Source: JADJRG01 sp964474905 | GTDB lineage: Bacteria > Myxococcota_A > Polyangia > Nannocystales > Nannocystaceae | Direction of reading: 5' to 3' | Assembly (NCBI GenBank): GCA_964474905.1 | Contig: CAYYUP010000011.1 | Location: 1 to 64,000, forward strand | DNA: 64,000 bases | Part shown: one piece after another, positions 41,477 to 50,075 of the stretch | Numbering within the stretch: the stretch's first letter is position 1 | Layout of the letters: every line of letters begins with the position of its first letter | Position numbers and translations under genes: made by a program | Notes under the pieces: model-generated | What the model was told of the DNA's origin: nothing | Database searches by the model: none | The model's input: the letters and a program-made list of their open reading frames with translations, nothing else

Positions 41477-42676
41477 GTGTTCGCTCATCGCCACGTTGAC
41501 TGCCGGGCTCCGCGTAGTGCGGCTCTGATGCTCGGGGCGCTCGCTCTGGTCGCGTCGGCCTGTGGCACCAGTCGGGGCGCTGGTAGTCGGGTGAGCCACC
41601 CGGGCGAAAACAGCATCGGCCAGACCAATCGCTTCGTGAAGACGGCGGTTCGTCGCGCTCCCGAGGGTTTTATTTTGATCCCCGGGGCCCGGGCCGAGCG
41701 TGTCTTTGACAGACAGCGGCTGGTTCAGCTCGCCCAGGACCTGCGTCAGCCGGCCGCCGCCTGTTTTATTAACCGCACGATCGATACGGCGAAGTGGGGC
41801 GAAGTCGACGACGAGCGGGCTCTGCTCGGCGTGCCCGAGGGCCAGGTGAAGATCCGCGTACGCATCGCGCCACAGGGCGAGGTGTTGCGCACGGATGTCT
41901 TAGAGGGTGCTTTTGGCGACGACGATGAGGTGATGGAGGCCTGCCTGATGGACGCGCTTCGGGATGCGCGCTGGCCAGAGAATCGCTCGGGCAATACCCA
42001 TTGGGTCGACGCGATTTACTGGGTAAGCCTGGGCTTTCAGGCCGAGGATCAAGCGCCTGAGGCCGCGCTCGAGCTTCGGCGGCAGCAGGCCCTGCTCGCG
42101 AGAAAGGGCAAGGGCTGTCTAGAGGGGCGGACTCGGCCTGGGCAGTACCACGTGCAGGGGCTCTCTCTCCTCGACCGCGAGGGGCGGACTCTGGTCAATC
42201 GCCTAGAGCCCACCGAACTCGGTCAAGACGTCGCCAATTGCCTCGCCGTCGTGCTTCGCGGGCTGCGTATGCCGCGGGTTTCGGACGCCTTTGTGCGCCC
42301 TTTTTCGCCGGCGATCGAGTACCGGGTGAGCCCGCAGGGGGAGGTCTCATTTAGCGACGAGCGCTGGCTTGAGCTGCTCCTGTTGGAGGAAAGGGCCGCT
42401 CGCGAGCAGAGGCGGGCAGAGCTCGCCGCCGAGAAATCCCAAGAGGAGAACGAAGTCCCCGAAGGGCTCGTCGATCTCAGCGCCGAGCGAGCTGAAGATA
42501 AAGACGGGGAGAAAGACGGGGAGAAAGACGGGAGCGAGGGCGTGCCAAAGCCTGTGCCGGTGGATCCGCCGAAGCCCGCACCGCCTGTCGACAAGCCGGC
42601 GCCTGTGAATCCCAACGCAGCCGATCCGGGCGAGGGCGGTCTCAGGCTCAATCTCGGTGCGCGCCCGTCCGGTTGA
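41477..42676 (+). CDS. Lipoprotein with a TonB-C/AgmX-like region and a Pro/Lys-rich tail
   Basis: GTG 41477 gives 399 residues with a basic n-region and lipobox VASAC; ATG 41528 would give a very short signal, and GTG 41456 is also open. The middle has PEGQVKIRVRIAPQGEVLRT-DVLEG and a second, shorter copy (EYRVSPQGEVSFSDERWLEL); this strand-G-strand text is seen in the TonB-C-like domain of AgmX/PglI proteins. The tail is charged (repeat EKDG) then PVPVDPPKPAPPVDKPAPVN. Probably an envelope protein. Confidence 0.65.
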   Translation: MFAHRHVDCRAPRSAALMLGALALVASACGTSRGAGSRVSHPGENSIGQTNRFVKTAVRRAPEGFILIPGARAERVFDRQRLVQLAQDLRQPAAACFINRTIDTAKWGEVDDERALLGVPEGQVKIRVRIAPQGEVLRTDVLEGAFGDDDEVMEACLMDALRDARWPENRSGNTHWVDAIYWVSLGFQAEDQAPEAALELRRQQALLARKGKGCLEGRTRPGQYHVQGLSLLDREGRTLVNRLEPTELGQDVANCLAVVLRGLRMPRVSDAFVRPFSPAIEYRVSPQGEVSFSDERWLELLLLEERAAREQRRAELAAEKSQEENEVPEGLVDLSAERAEDKDGEKDGEKDGSEGVPKPVPVDPPKPAPPVDKPAPVNPNAADPGEGGLRLNLGARPSG

Positions 42677-42695
42677 GCTCCGTTTTCAGCGGAGC
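42677..42695. terminator. Hairpin between convergent genes
   Basis: GCTCCG (42677-42682), a 7-base loop and CGGAGC (42690-42695), directly after the lipoprotein stop. No T-tract on either side. Confidence 0.4.
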
Positions 42696-42706
42696 CGCGA
42701 GTCATC

Positions 42707-42753
42707 GCCAAGGCCCAGGCCAAGGCCCAGGCCAAGGCCCAAAATGTCCGCTT
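42707..42753. repeat. Four tandem copies of a 12-bp unit at the 3' end of terC
   Basis: The unit GCCAAGGCCCAG occurs from 42707, nearly perfectly, with the fourth copy ending at 42753 just at the TerC stop codon. Each unit is close to self-complementary around GGCC. Confidence 0.8.
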
Positions 42754-43717
42754 AGTTCCGCGGCGGCGGCAGCAGCAGGCTGATGAATACCGAGCCGATG
42801 AGCAGCAGGGCGACGCCGCCAAGTGACCAGCCAAGGGGCACGTGATAGGCGGGCAGCCAGCTGCCAAAACCCTCCGCGAGCAGCATCTTGATGCCGACGA
42901 AGGAGAGCACGAGCCCTAAGCCGTACTTCAGGTAGTAGAAACGGTCGATGATGTTCTCGAGCAAGAAGAACATCGCCCGCAGGCCCATCACGGCGCAGAC
43001 ATTGCTCGTAAAGACGATGAAGGGGTCGGTGGAGATGCCGAAGATCGCCGGGATCGAGTCGAGTGCGAAGACCACATCGGCGGTCTCGATCATCAGCAGA
43101 GTGACAAAGAGTGTGGTGATGAAGAGCTTGCCCTGGCGGCGGACAATGAAGCGCGGTCCCTCGTACTCGCGGGTGACGCGAAACCACTTTTCGACGGTCT
43201 TTTTAACCCAATTGTCCTTGGCGACCTCGCCGGCCTCCTCTTCGCCGCTGCCATCGTCGATAAAGAGCAGCCGGATCCCGGTGTAGAGGAGAAAACCGCC
43301 AAAGAGGTAGAGCGTCCACGAGAAGATCTCGATGAGCGCGAGACCGGCGATGATGAAGATGCCGCGGAGGATCAGTGCGCCGAGAATGCCGGCGAAGAGA
43401 ACCCGATGGAGGTGCTCTCGCGGGATCCTCATGTAGCGAAAGATGACGATGAAGACGAAGATGTTGTCGACGCTGAGCGCCTTTTCGATCAGGTAGGCGC
43501 TCAGGAATTGGAGCCCGGCGGTTTCGCCGTAGGTCATCCAGACGTAGCCGTTAAACGTGAGGCTGAGCGCAACCCAGATGACCGACCAAATCGCGGCCTC
43601 GCGCATCGATACCCGGTGGGCGCCACGGTGGAAGACCCCGAGATCGACGGCCAGCAGGACCAGGATGCCGGCCAGAAAAAGGCCCCACATCAGGGGCGAA
43701 CCGACGGATTCGAACAA
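42752..43717 (-). CDS. TerC/Alx-family integral membrane protein
   Basis: The 321-residue product has seven or more hydrophobic helices. The conserved family sites are LIEKALSVDNIFVFIVIFRY (acidic metal site after helix 3) and LLMIETADVVFALDSIPAIF (second acidic site). FGISTDPFIVFTSNVCAVMG is the usual following block. TerC proteins of this subfamily (Alx/MntX-like) are tied to Mn2+ export or metalation of exported proteins; older names link it to tellurium resistance. No yybP-ykoY riboswitch is possible directly upstream, since the next gene's stop is 12 bases away. Confidence 0.92.
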   Translation of the reverse strand: MFESVGSPLMWGLFLAGILVLLAVDLGVFHRGAHRVSMREAAIWSVIWVALSLTFNGYVWMTYGETAGLQFLSAYLIEKALSVDNIFVFIVIFRYMRIPREHLHRVLFAGILGALILRGIFIIAGLALIEIFSWTLYLFGGFLLYTGIRLLFIDDGSGEEEAGEVAKDNWVKKTVEKWFRVTREYEGPRFIVRRQGKLFITTLFVTLLMIETADVVFALDSIPAIFGISTDPFIVFTSNVCAVMGLRAMFFLLENIIDRFYYLKYGLGLVLSFVGIKMLLAEGFGSWLPAYHVPLGWSLGGVALLLIGSVFISLLLPPPRN

Positions 43718-43729
43718 AGAGCGGACCGG

Positions 43730-44239
43730 CTACTTGGTGATGTTTTTGAGCGTCGCCGCCTTGACCCGGAGGACCAATTTTCGCGGTTTGGCGTTCGAGT
43801 CGTAGCGGAGGTCGACCAGGGTGCCGGTGAACTCGATCGGCCCGTGAGGCGTGAGCGACTTGCCGACCTCGCGGCTGGTGAAGATCTGGTAGTCGATGGT
43901 GATCTCGAAGAGCACCGGATCGGGGACCGCCGCGTGTACCTCGTAGTCGCCGTACTCGAAATCGCTGACGGTCTCGGCGAGGCCATTGCCGTTCTGCACC
44001 AGCGCCTGCCCACTAAAGGTGCCCTCAGCGGCTTTGAGCTCGCTGACAAAGGCGTCGCGCTGCTTTGGCGTCAGGCTGTTGAAAGCCAGCGTATTGGCCT
44101 TGTTAAAGGTCAGCTCTGAATCGACCGGGTTGTAGCCTGGCGGCAGCTTCATGAACTCGGGCTCGGCGCCCTTATCGACGCACGCGGGGGCCAGCGTCAG
44201 TGACGCCGCGATCATCAAGAGAGAGAGGGCCCTGGACAT
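43730..44239 (-). CDS. Small lipoprotein of unknown function
   Basis: The start at MSRALSLLMIAASLTLAPAC (ATG 44239; seven codons longer is possible) gives 169 residues and a lipoprotein signal. The mature part has no known domain; GKSLTPHGPIEFTGTLVDLR reads as a beta strand pair. It lies between cinA and terC on the same strand with 12-bp and about 38-bp gaps, so probably co-transcribed. Confidence 0.7.
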   Translation of the reverse strand: MSRALSLLMIAASLTLAPACVDKGAEPEFMKLPPGYNPVDSELTFNKANTLAFNSLTPKQRDAFVSELKAAEGTFSGQALVQNGNGLAETVSDFEYGDYEVHAAVPDPVLFEITIDYQIFTSREVGKSLTPHGPIEFTGTLVDLRYDSNAKPRKLVLRVKAATLKNITK

Positions 44240-44277
44240 AGCGGGGACGCTAGCACGCATCGCGGCGCCGCGGCAGC

Positions 44278-45096
44278 TCAGGTCGGCGAGGGCTCGATCA
44301 GGGCCTTGGGGCCGAGGGCTGCGGCGAGCGCGTTGCGGGCATCGCGAGCCTGCGTACGCTGCTCGCTGTTGGCCTCAAAGGTGATCCTGACGATGCATCG
44401 GAGGTGACCGCTTGTGTCCGGCGTCCAGCGCGGGTACGAGCCGATCTCGACCCCGGCAAAGTCCGCGACAACGCGATTGAGGGGGTCAGCGAGGTCGCTC
44501 TCGTCGAGATCTGTGTGCAGTACCTCGAGGCTCCAGCCGCCAGTGTCGGGCAGCTCCCCCGGGATCGTCTCTAGGGCCTCGATCTTGGCCTGGCAGAGCT
44601 CTGGGATGCCCGGCAGGATGTAGATCCGCGCGCCAGTGCAGATGCCCCGGGGGCTGGCCTCGGGATCTGCGCCGGGAGTCTCGAGATCGAGGCGCAGCAC
44701 CGGCCAACCCGGCTTTGCGCGCAGCATCGTGCCCTCGGGCACGTCGGCCATCGACAGAGCTTCGGGGCTTATCGAGTCGCCAAAGTGGGCCCGGAGAATC
44801 GCCTCCATTGTGGGATCTCGAACCAGCGAGCGGCCGGTGGCGCGAGCGATCGCTAGCAGGGTTACGTCGTCGTGAGTGGGCCCGACGCCGCCGGAGGTGA
44901 AGACCAGCGGTGTGCGGGTGAGCAGGCGCAGGAGGGCGTTGCCGATGTCCTCCAGAGTGTCCGCGACAGTGACCATCTCGAGCAGACGGATCCCGCGACG
45001 TCGGAGCACGGTCGCCAAAAAATGGCCGTTCTGATCGCGGATCTTGCCGGAGAGCAGCTCGTTGCCGATGAGGAGAATCGCGGCGGTCGGGACCAT
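44278..45096 (-). CDS. CinA N-terminal (MoCF-biosynthesis-like) domain protein
   Basis: The 272-residue product starts MVPTAAILLIGNELLSGKIR, the CinA/MoaB-like hallmark, followed by VFTSGGVGPTHDDVTLLAIA, and a late ARIYILPGIPELCQAKIE block. Full CinA proteins have a second C-terminal nicotinamide-nucleotide amidase domain; it is absent here. Stand-alone CinA-N proteins bind molybdopterin-like or ADP-ribose substrates; the activity here is not predictable. The start is chosen at the family's N-terminus rather than the upstream ATG 45117. Confidence 0.82.
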   Translation of the reverse strand: MVPTAAILLIGNELLSGKIRDQNGHFLATVLRRRGIRLLEMVTVADTLEDIGNALLRLLTRTPLVFTSGGVGPTHDDVTLLAIARATGRSLVRDPTMEAILRAHFGDSISPEALSMADVPEGTMLRAKPGWPVLRLDLETPGADPEASPRGICTGARIYILPGIPELCQAKIEALETIPGELPDTGGWSLEVLHTDLDESDLADPLNRVVADFAGVEIGSYPRWTPDTSGHLRCIVRITFEANSEQRTQARDARNALAAALGPKALIEPSPT

Positions 45097-45208
45097 AGGA
45101 GGTCGCCAGAGTAGCAAGCTCCGCGATCGTCCGTGAGCGCAGGCGCAGCTCGGCGCCTTGACGGCGAAGGGTCCCCGGAGTAGTCAGCCGGGAGCGGCGG
45201 TAGCGAGC

Positions 45209-46228
45209 GTGTTTTCTGACCCAGTCCGTGAGCAGATGGGCGGACCTGTGGGGCCCTCCTCCGGGGGTCGATCCGTCGGCGCGGATCTGTGTGGCATCGG
45301 CGATCTCGAGGACGTCGAACTCGCGGAGATCCTGGGCCATGCGTTGGCGCTGCGCGAGCTACCTTCGCTGCCCGAGGTGCTTCGCGGTCGGCAGATCGTC
45401 GCCGCCTTCGCCGAGCCGAGCACGCGCACGCGCATGAGCTTTCAGGCCGCGGCTCGTCGCTTGGGCGCCGATGTTGTGGCCTTCGACGGTGGTGCCTCGA
45501 CCTCGGCGAGCAAGGGGGAGAGCGCGCTCGATGCCCTCCAAAACCTCGACGCGATGGGCTTTGATGCGTTTGTCGTCCGTGATCGACGGCAGGGCTGGGC
45601 CCGGCGGTTGCGGGGCGAGTTGCGGGCCCGGGTGATCAACGCGGGGGATGGCATCGGCGAGCATCCGACCCAGGCGCTGCTCGACGCGGCGACGATCCTC
45701 GAGGTTTTTGGGCGCTCTGCAGCCGAGGGAAAAAATTCGCTGAAGGGTCTGCGAATCGCGATTTGTGGCGATATCTTGCACAGCCGAGTTGCCGGATCGG
45801 ACCTCCGTTTGCTGCCGCGGCTCGGCGCTTCGGTGGTTGCCGCGGGGCCGCCGGGGCTCATCGATCCCGCAGCTCTGCCGAGTTCGGTCGACTTCGCCGA
45901 AAGCCTCGACCAGGCTCTGGTCGGCGCCGACGTGATCATGATGTTGCGGGTGCAGCGGGAGCGCCTGCCGGCGGCGCTCGAACTGCCCGATGATGTCAGT
46001 TACCACACCCGTTGGGGGCTCAGCGTTCCGCGTCTGGGGCTGGCGAAGGCCGGCGCGATCGTCCTCCATCCGGGGCCGATGAACCGCGGCGTTGAGATCG
46101 CCTCCGAGGTTGCAGACGGCCCGCGCTCGCGGATCCTCCTTCAGGCACATCTCGGCGTCGCTGTGCGCATGGCGGTGCTCGCCCGCGCCTGCGGCCGCCA
46201 GAATCTCTTGCCAAGGGCGCACCCATGA
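45209..46228 (+). CDS. pyrB: Aspartate carbamoyltransferase catalytic subunit
   Basis: PyrB makes carbamoyl-aspartate in de novo pyrimidine synthesis. GTG 45209 gives 339 residues; an earlier start (45158) is open but less likely. Motifs: FAEPSTRTRMSFQAAARRLG (carbamoyl-phosphate loop S-T-R-T-R), the Lys of the 80s loop in STSASKGESALD, GEHPTQALLDAATI, and PGPMNRGVEI near the end. No regulatory subunit pyrI is in the window. The stop overlaps the carA start (ATGA), so the pair is one operon. Confidence 0.93.
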   Translation: MFSDPVREQMGGPVGPSSGGRSVGADLCGIGDLEDVELAEILGHALALRELPSLPEVLRGRQIVAAFAEPSTRTRMSFQAAARRLGADVVAFDGGASTSASKGESALDALQNLDAMGFDAFVVRDRRQGWARRLRGELRARVINAGDGIGEHPTQALLDAATILEVFGRSAAEGKNSLKGLRIAICGDILHSRVAGSDLRLLPRLGASVVAAGPPGLIDPAALPSSVDFAESLDQALVGADVIMMLRVQRERLPAALELPDDVSYHTRWGLSVPRLGLAKAGAIVLHPGPMNRGVEIASEVADGPRSRILLQAHLGVAVRMAVLARACGRQNLLPRAHP

Positions 46229-47403
46229 GTGATCGACGGTCCTCTCTCCTCCAGGCGATCGCCGCGGACGATCCTCGCTACCACGGAGTCGGTGCGCTGG
46301 TGCTCGCCGACGGTCGTGTCTTTCGCGGGCTTGGCTTCGGTGCGGCGACGACCGTCGTCGGCGAGGTCGTCTTTAACACCGCGCTCACCGGTTACCAGGA
46401 AATCCTGAGTGACCCTTCGTACCGGAGGCAGCTGGTCTGCCTGACGGCCGTCGAGATCGGCAATGTCGGGGTCAACGATGACGACGAAGAGTCTTTTTCG
46501 ACGGGCGCCGGTGGGTTGCTTTGTCGGGGTCTTTCGCCGGTTGTCGCCAACTTCCGCGGCGAGCGTTCGCTGCCCGAATATCTCTCGGATCGGGGCATCC
46601 CGGGACTCGCAGAGTTCGATACACGGGCGCTGACCAGGCGCCTGCGTGAGGGCGGATCGATCATGGCGGCGCTCTCGAGCGAGGATGACGACGTCGATCG
46701 TCTGCTGGCGTTGGCTCGCGCGGCGCCGTCGATCGAGGGTTGCGATCTGGCCTCTGAGGTCTGCGCCCGCGAGCCCTACAGCTGGCAACGGACCAGCTAC
46801 TGCCCACAGGATGTGCAACGGCCGAGCATCGAGGCGGATGTGCACGTCGTCGTCGTCGACTTTGGCGTCAAGCACAACATCCTCCGTCGTCTTTGTGACG
46901 AGGGTGCGCGGGTCACTGTGGTGCCGGCTGGTACTGGTGCGGCGGCGATCCTGGAGCTGCGGCCGGACGGTGTACTGCTGAGCAATGGACCCGGTGATCC
47001 GGCGGCTCTAGAGCGACCGGTGGCCGAGCTTCGTCGGCTTTTGGAGCTGGCGCCGGCACTGCCGATTTTTGGGATCTGTCTCGGGCACCAGGTGCTGGCG
47101 CTGGCCCTCGGCGGTCGGACCTTCAAACTGAAATTCGGCCATCACGGTGCCAATCATCCGATCGCTCGCGACGGGCGGGTGCTGATCACTTCGCAAAACC
47201 ACGGCTTTGCGGTCGCTTTGGAGTCGCTCGGGCAGCGGGCGGAGCTCACGGATCTGAACCTCTTCGATCGCACGGTCGCCGGCATTCGCCTTGTCGATCG
47301 ACCGATCTCCAGCGTCCAGTACCACCCCGAGGCGTCGCCCGGGCCCCACGATGGCGCCTCGCTACTGCGGGAGTTTGTCCGCGAGATCCGAGCGACCTCG
47401 TAG
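46225..47403 (+). CDS. carA: Carbamoyl-phosphate synthase small (glutaminase) subunit
   Basis: The 392-residue glutamine amidotransferase supplies ammonia to CarB. The N-terminal CarA domain starts around ALVLADGRVFRGLGFGAAT with FNTALTGYQEILSDPSY; the class I GATase domain has the nucleophile Cys in IFGICLGHQVLALALGG and the His-Glu pair in VQYHPEASPGPHD. The start overlaps pyrB by four bases. carB is not in the window, so CarAB are not adjacent here. An unknown gene follows after four bases. Confidence 0.95.
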   Translation: MSDRRSSLLQAIAADDPRYHGVGALVLADGRVFRGLGFGAATTVVGEVVFNTALTGYQEILSDPSYRRQLVCLTAVEIGNVGVNDDDEESFSTGAGGLLCRGLSPVVANFRGERSLPEYLSDRGIPGLAEFDTRALTRRLREGGSIMAALSSEDDDVDRLLALARAAPSIEGCDLASEVCAREPYSWQRTSYCPQDVQRPSIEADVHVVVVDFGVKHNILRRLCDEGARVTVVPAGTGAAAILELRPDGVLLSNGPGDPAALERPVAELRRLLELAPALPIFGICLGHQVLALALGGRTFKLKFGHHGANHPIARDGRVLITSQNHGFAVALESLGQRAELTDLNLFDRTVAGIRLVDRPISSVQYHPEASPGPHDGASLLREFVREIRATS

Positions 47404-47407
47404 GGCG

Positions 47408-48052
47408 ATGAGTCGCGGTCTTGGAACCTGGGAGGACGCCCTCGACAGCCTCGGCGAGGCGGTGTTTGGCGGAGCTCGTGGGCACCGTCGTGCCGAGCCG
47501 CTCTTGGTCGCGCTCGATCGGATCGTCGGAGGTCTCAGTCTTGGTGATAAGCCCTACGCGATGCTCCAGGGGCATCGCGTCGATTGGGCGCTCTGCGAGA
47601 TGCTGGCGCCCGGTGGCGGCCCCGGGGAGACCTGGGCGTGGCGGGCTGCGAAGGGCGTGCTGCCGGAGGTTGTCGCGACGCCGATCGTCGACGCGTTGGC
47701 GAGTTCGGTGATCGATCTTTTTGAGGTCTGGCGGGCACGAGGAACACTCGCACTGCGCGGTCGCTTCTCGGGGATCGTCACCCATCTCGCCGCCGCCGAG
47801 CATGCCTACGAGATCGAGGCGGGCATCGGTCTCTGGGAGGCGAGAGTGGTCCTACTCGCCGATGGGGCCCATATCTGCCGCGGTCCCTTGGCCTATCCGG
47901 TCGAGATTTTGCCCTGGCTCGAGCGGGCGACCGAGCAGCGATGGGGCGGTGAGATGACCGTCGATCTGCTCGACCTTCGATCGATGGGCCTCGCCTGGCG
48001 GCGATCTGGCGGCGGTGATCCGCGTGCGTATTTTCGCGGCTACGGCGGCTAG
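47408..48052 (+). CDS. Hypothetical protein in the pyrB-carA operon
   Basis: ATG 47408 is only four bases after the carA stop; the product is 214 residues, no signal. The sequence starts MSRGLGTWEDALDSLGEAVF; no family recognised. Conserved-looking aromatic and Asp positions in the second half (GLWEARVVLLADGAHICRGP, EMTVDLLDLRSMGLAWRRSG) suggest a globular beta/alpha protein. The operon position suggests a link to pyrimidine metabolism or mere co-transcription. Confidence 0.65.
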   Translation: MSRGLGTWEDALDSLGEAVFGGARGHRRAEPLLVALDRIVGGLSLGDKPYAMLQGHRVDWALCEMLAPGGGPGETWAWRAAKGVLPEVVATPIVDALASSVIDLFEVWRARGTLALRGRFSGIVTHLAAAEHAYEIEAGIGLWEARVVLLADGAHICRGPLAYPVEILPWLERATEQRWGGEMTVDLLDLRSMGLAWRRSGGGDPRAYFRGYGG

Positions 48053-48080
48053 CTCTCACTTTGTTAAGTGGGCGAGTGCC

Positions 48081-48839
48081 CTATTTGCGTTCGTCTGGAG
48101 AGGGGGGCCTGGCATCCGGCGGAGCAGGATTTGTGTCGCCTGGCGCAGGTGGACGCGCATCGCTTGGAGAGGCGGAAGATGTGGTTGCTGGTGTGGCGGG
48201 CGGTTCGACTACAGGGGCGGGTGGCTTCACTACCGGAGAGAGCAGCGCTGGGTAGGCGTAGGCGGGTGCTCCCAGGACCATAAGCGGGTTTATCGAGGTG
48301 TCGCCGATTTTCACCGAAAGGTGGAGGTGGGGCGCCTGTGATCGCCCCGTCGAACCGACGAGACCGATCGCCGCGCCCCGCTCAACGGACATGCCTTCGT
48401 AGACCAAGAGGTCGCTCATGTGGCCGTACCAGGAGGTCAAACCGCCGCCGTGATCGACGATGACGCAGGTCCCGAGGAAACGATCGTGACCCGCAAACTG
48501 GACCGTGCCGTCGCCGATCGAGAGCACTGGGTCACCTGTCTTTCCGCGCAGGTCGAGACCTCGGTGTAGCTTGGTGCCAGCGCCGGTGATCGGGTTGATG
48601 CGCCAGCCGAAGGTCGAGGTGATGTGGGGAATGAGCGTCGGCCAGCTCAGGCGAGGGCGGGGCCTGAAGAACTCAAGCCCGTGCTCTGTGAGGGGATCGG
48701 TGGGCCCCGTGAACTCTGGCGTTGGTTTTGGCGGGGGCGTCGTCGCGGGCTTGACCTCGGCGTCGCCGCAGGAACAGGCGAGGGCGCAGGCGAAGACGAG
48801 GGCCCCGGACAGGGGGCTCCTAAGCTCGGGGATCTTCAT
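48081..48839 (-). CDS. M23-family metallopeptidase lipoprotein
   Basis: The 252-residue product starts at ATG 48839 (MKIPELRSPLSGALVFACAL with a Cys near 22 as likely lipidation site). The M23 (LytM) domain covers about 75-190: FGWRINPITGAGTKLHRGLD carries the first Zn His and Asp, YGHMS and HLHLSVKIG carry the distal HxH. Such enzymes cut peptidoglycan cross-links in the periplasm, or serve as activators if degenerate; here all Zn ligands seem present. The C-terminal 60 residues are Pro/Ala/Thr-rich. It is divergent from gpsA. Confidence 0.88.
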   Translation of the reverse strand: MKIPELRSPLSGALVFACALACSCGDAEVKPATTPPPKPTPEFTGPTDPLTEHGLEFFRPRPRLSWPTLIPHITSTFGWRINPITGAGTKLHRGLDLRGKTGDPVLSIGDGTVQFAGHDRFLGTCVIVDHGGGLTSWYGHMSDLLVYEGMSVERGAAIGLVGSTGRSQAPHLHLSVKIGDTSINPLMVLGAPAYAYPALLSPVVKPPAPVVEPPATPATTSSASPSDARPPAPGDTNPAPPDARPPSPDERK

Positions 48840-48924
48840 CGCGGCGGGCGGAGCATAGCAGCGGCGCGCTCGCGCTCGGGAGCGGATCGCGAGCCTCAGG
48901 ACTTGGTGTACAAAGAAGGCGCCT

Positions 48925-49977
48925 ATGACCGCATCTACGAGCGACTCATCCTCTGTTGTGACGGTGCTCGGAGCGGGCAGCTGGGGCACTGCGCTCGCCC
49001 TGCACGCCGCTCGTGAAGGCCTCGAGACCCGCCTTTGGGCCCGCTCTGCCGAGCATTGTGCGGCGATGCGAGCGGACCGTCGAAACCGCCGTTATCTGCC
49101 GGATGCGGGGTTTGGCGAGCAGCTGACGGTCACGGATGACCTCGAGGTCGCCTTAACCGGGGCGGGTCTCGTGATCCTGGCGATCCCCAGCCATGGCATG
49201 CGCGAGGCGGCCGTTCGGGTTGCCGCTGCGCTGGCGCGTCTCGAGGAGATGGGGCAGTCGACCACACCGATGTACTTGATCGCCGCCAAGGGAGTCGAGG
49301 TCGACAGCCTTAAGACCATGGCCGATGTGTTGGAGGACGAGCTGCCAGTGAGCCATCACGGGAGCATCGCGGTGCTCGGCGGGCCGAGTTTCGCCGCCGA
49401 GGTTGCGGCAGGACAGCCCACCGCGGTGGTGATCGCCAGCGCTGCCCGTGAGGTCGCCGAGACGATCCAATGCCTGCTCTCTGGGGAGTGCCTGCGGGTC
49501 TATGTCAGCGACGACGTTCTCGGGGTCGAGCTCGGCGGCGCCTTTAAAAATGTGATCGCCCTGGCGGCAGGGGTCTGCGATGGCGCCGGCCTCGGGCAAA
49601 ACACACGGGCCGCACTCATCACCCGGGGGCTCGCAGAGATCACTCGCATCAGCCTCGCTCTCGGCGCGCATCCGGCCACGCTTGCGGGCCTCGCGGGCCT
49701 CGGAGATCTGGTGCTCACCTGCACAGGTGGGCTCAGCCGCAACCGCCGGGTCGGCCTCGCCCTTGGGCAGGGGCGCAAGCTCGCGGAGATCCTGCAAGAG
49801 ATGGGCATGGTCGCCGAGGGCGTGAAAAACACGCTCAGTGCTCAGCGCCTGGCTGCGCGCGAGGGGGTCGAGATGCCGATCACCGCGATGATGCACGCGA
49901 TCCTGTACGAGGATCGCAGCGTGCAACACGCAGTTGCAGCCCTGATGCGGCGCGACCTCAAGCCAGAGCGCGGATAG
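48925..49977 (+). CDS. gpsA: Glycerol-3-phosphate dehydrogenase [NAD(P)+]
   Basis: GpsA reduces dihydroxyacetone phosphate to sn-glycerol-3-phosphate for phospholipid synthesis. The 350-residue product has the NAD(P)-binding GxGxxG (VVTVLGAGSWGTALALHAAR), LIAAKGVEVDSLKTM, VLGGPSFAAEVA, the catalytic Lys in ELGGAFKNVIALAAGVCDGA, and NTRAALITRGLAEITRISLA. Length and motifs are complete. It starts a long rightward gene run. Confidence 0.96.
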   Translation: MTASTSDSSSVVTVLGAGSWGTALALHAAREGLETRLWARSAEHCAAMRADRRNRRYLPDAGFGEQLTVTDDLEVALTGAGLVILAIPSHGMREAAVRVAAALARLEEMGQSTTPMYLIAAKGVEVDSLKTMADVLEDELPVSHHGSIAVLGGPSFAAEVAAGQPTAVVIASAAREVAETIQCLLSGECLRVYVSDDVLGVELGGAFKNVIALAAGVCDGAGLGQNTRAALITRGLAEITRISLALGAHPATLAGLAGLGDLVLTCTGGLSRNRRVGLALGQGRKLAEILQEMGMVAEGVKNTLSAQRLAAREGVEMPITAMMHAILYEDRSVQHAVAALMRRDLKPERG

Positions 49978-50075
49978 CGGGCGATCTGCGGCGCGATCCT
50001 GCTGTCGAGGTCGGGTTTGCCAGCGCGTCGGCAGGGCTTGGCGCAGGATCGGGGATCCGCTAGGCTGGGGCCGCC

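Noticed and set aside
43718..43729. Mn-sensing (yybP-ykoY) riboswitch in front of the TerC gene
   Set aside because: Only 12 bases separate terC from the upstream gene, too short for the element.
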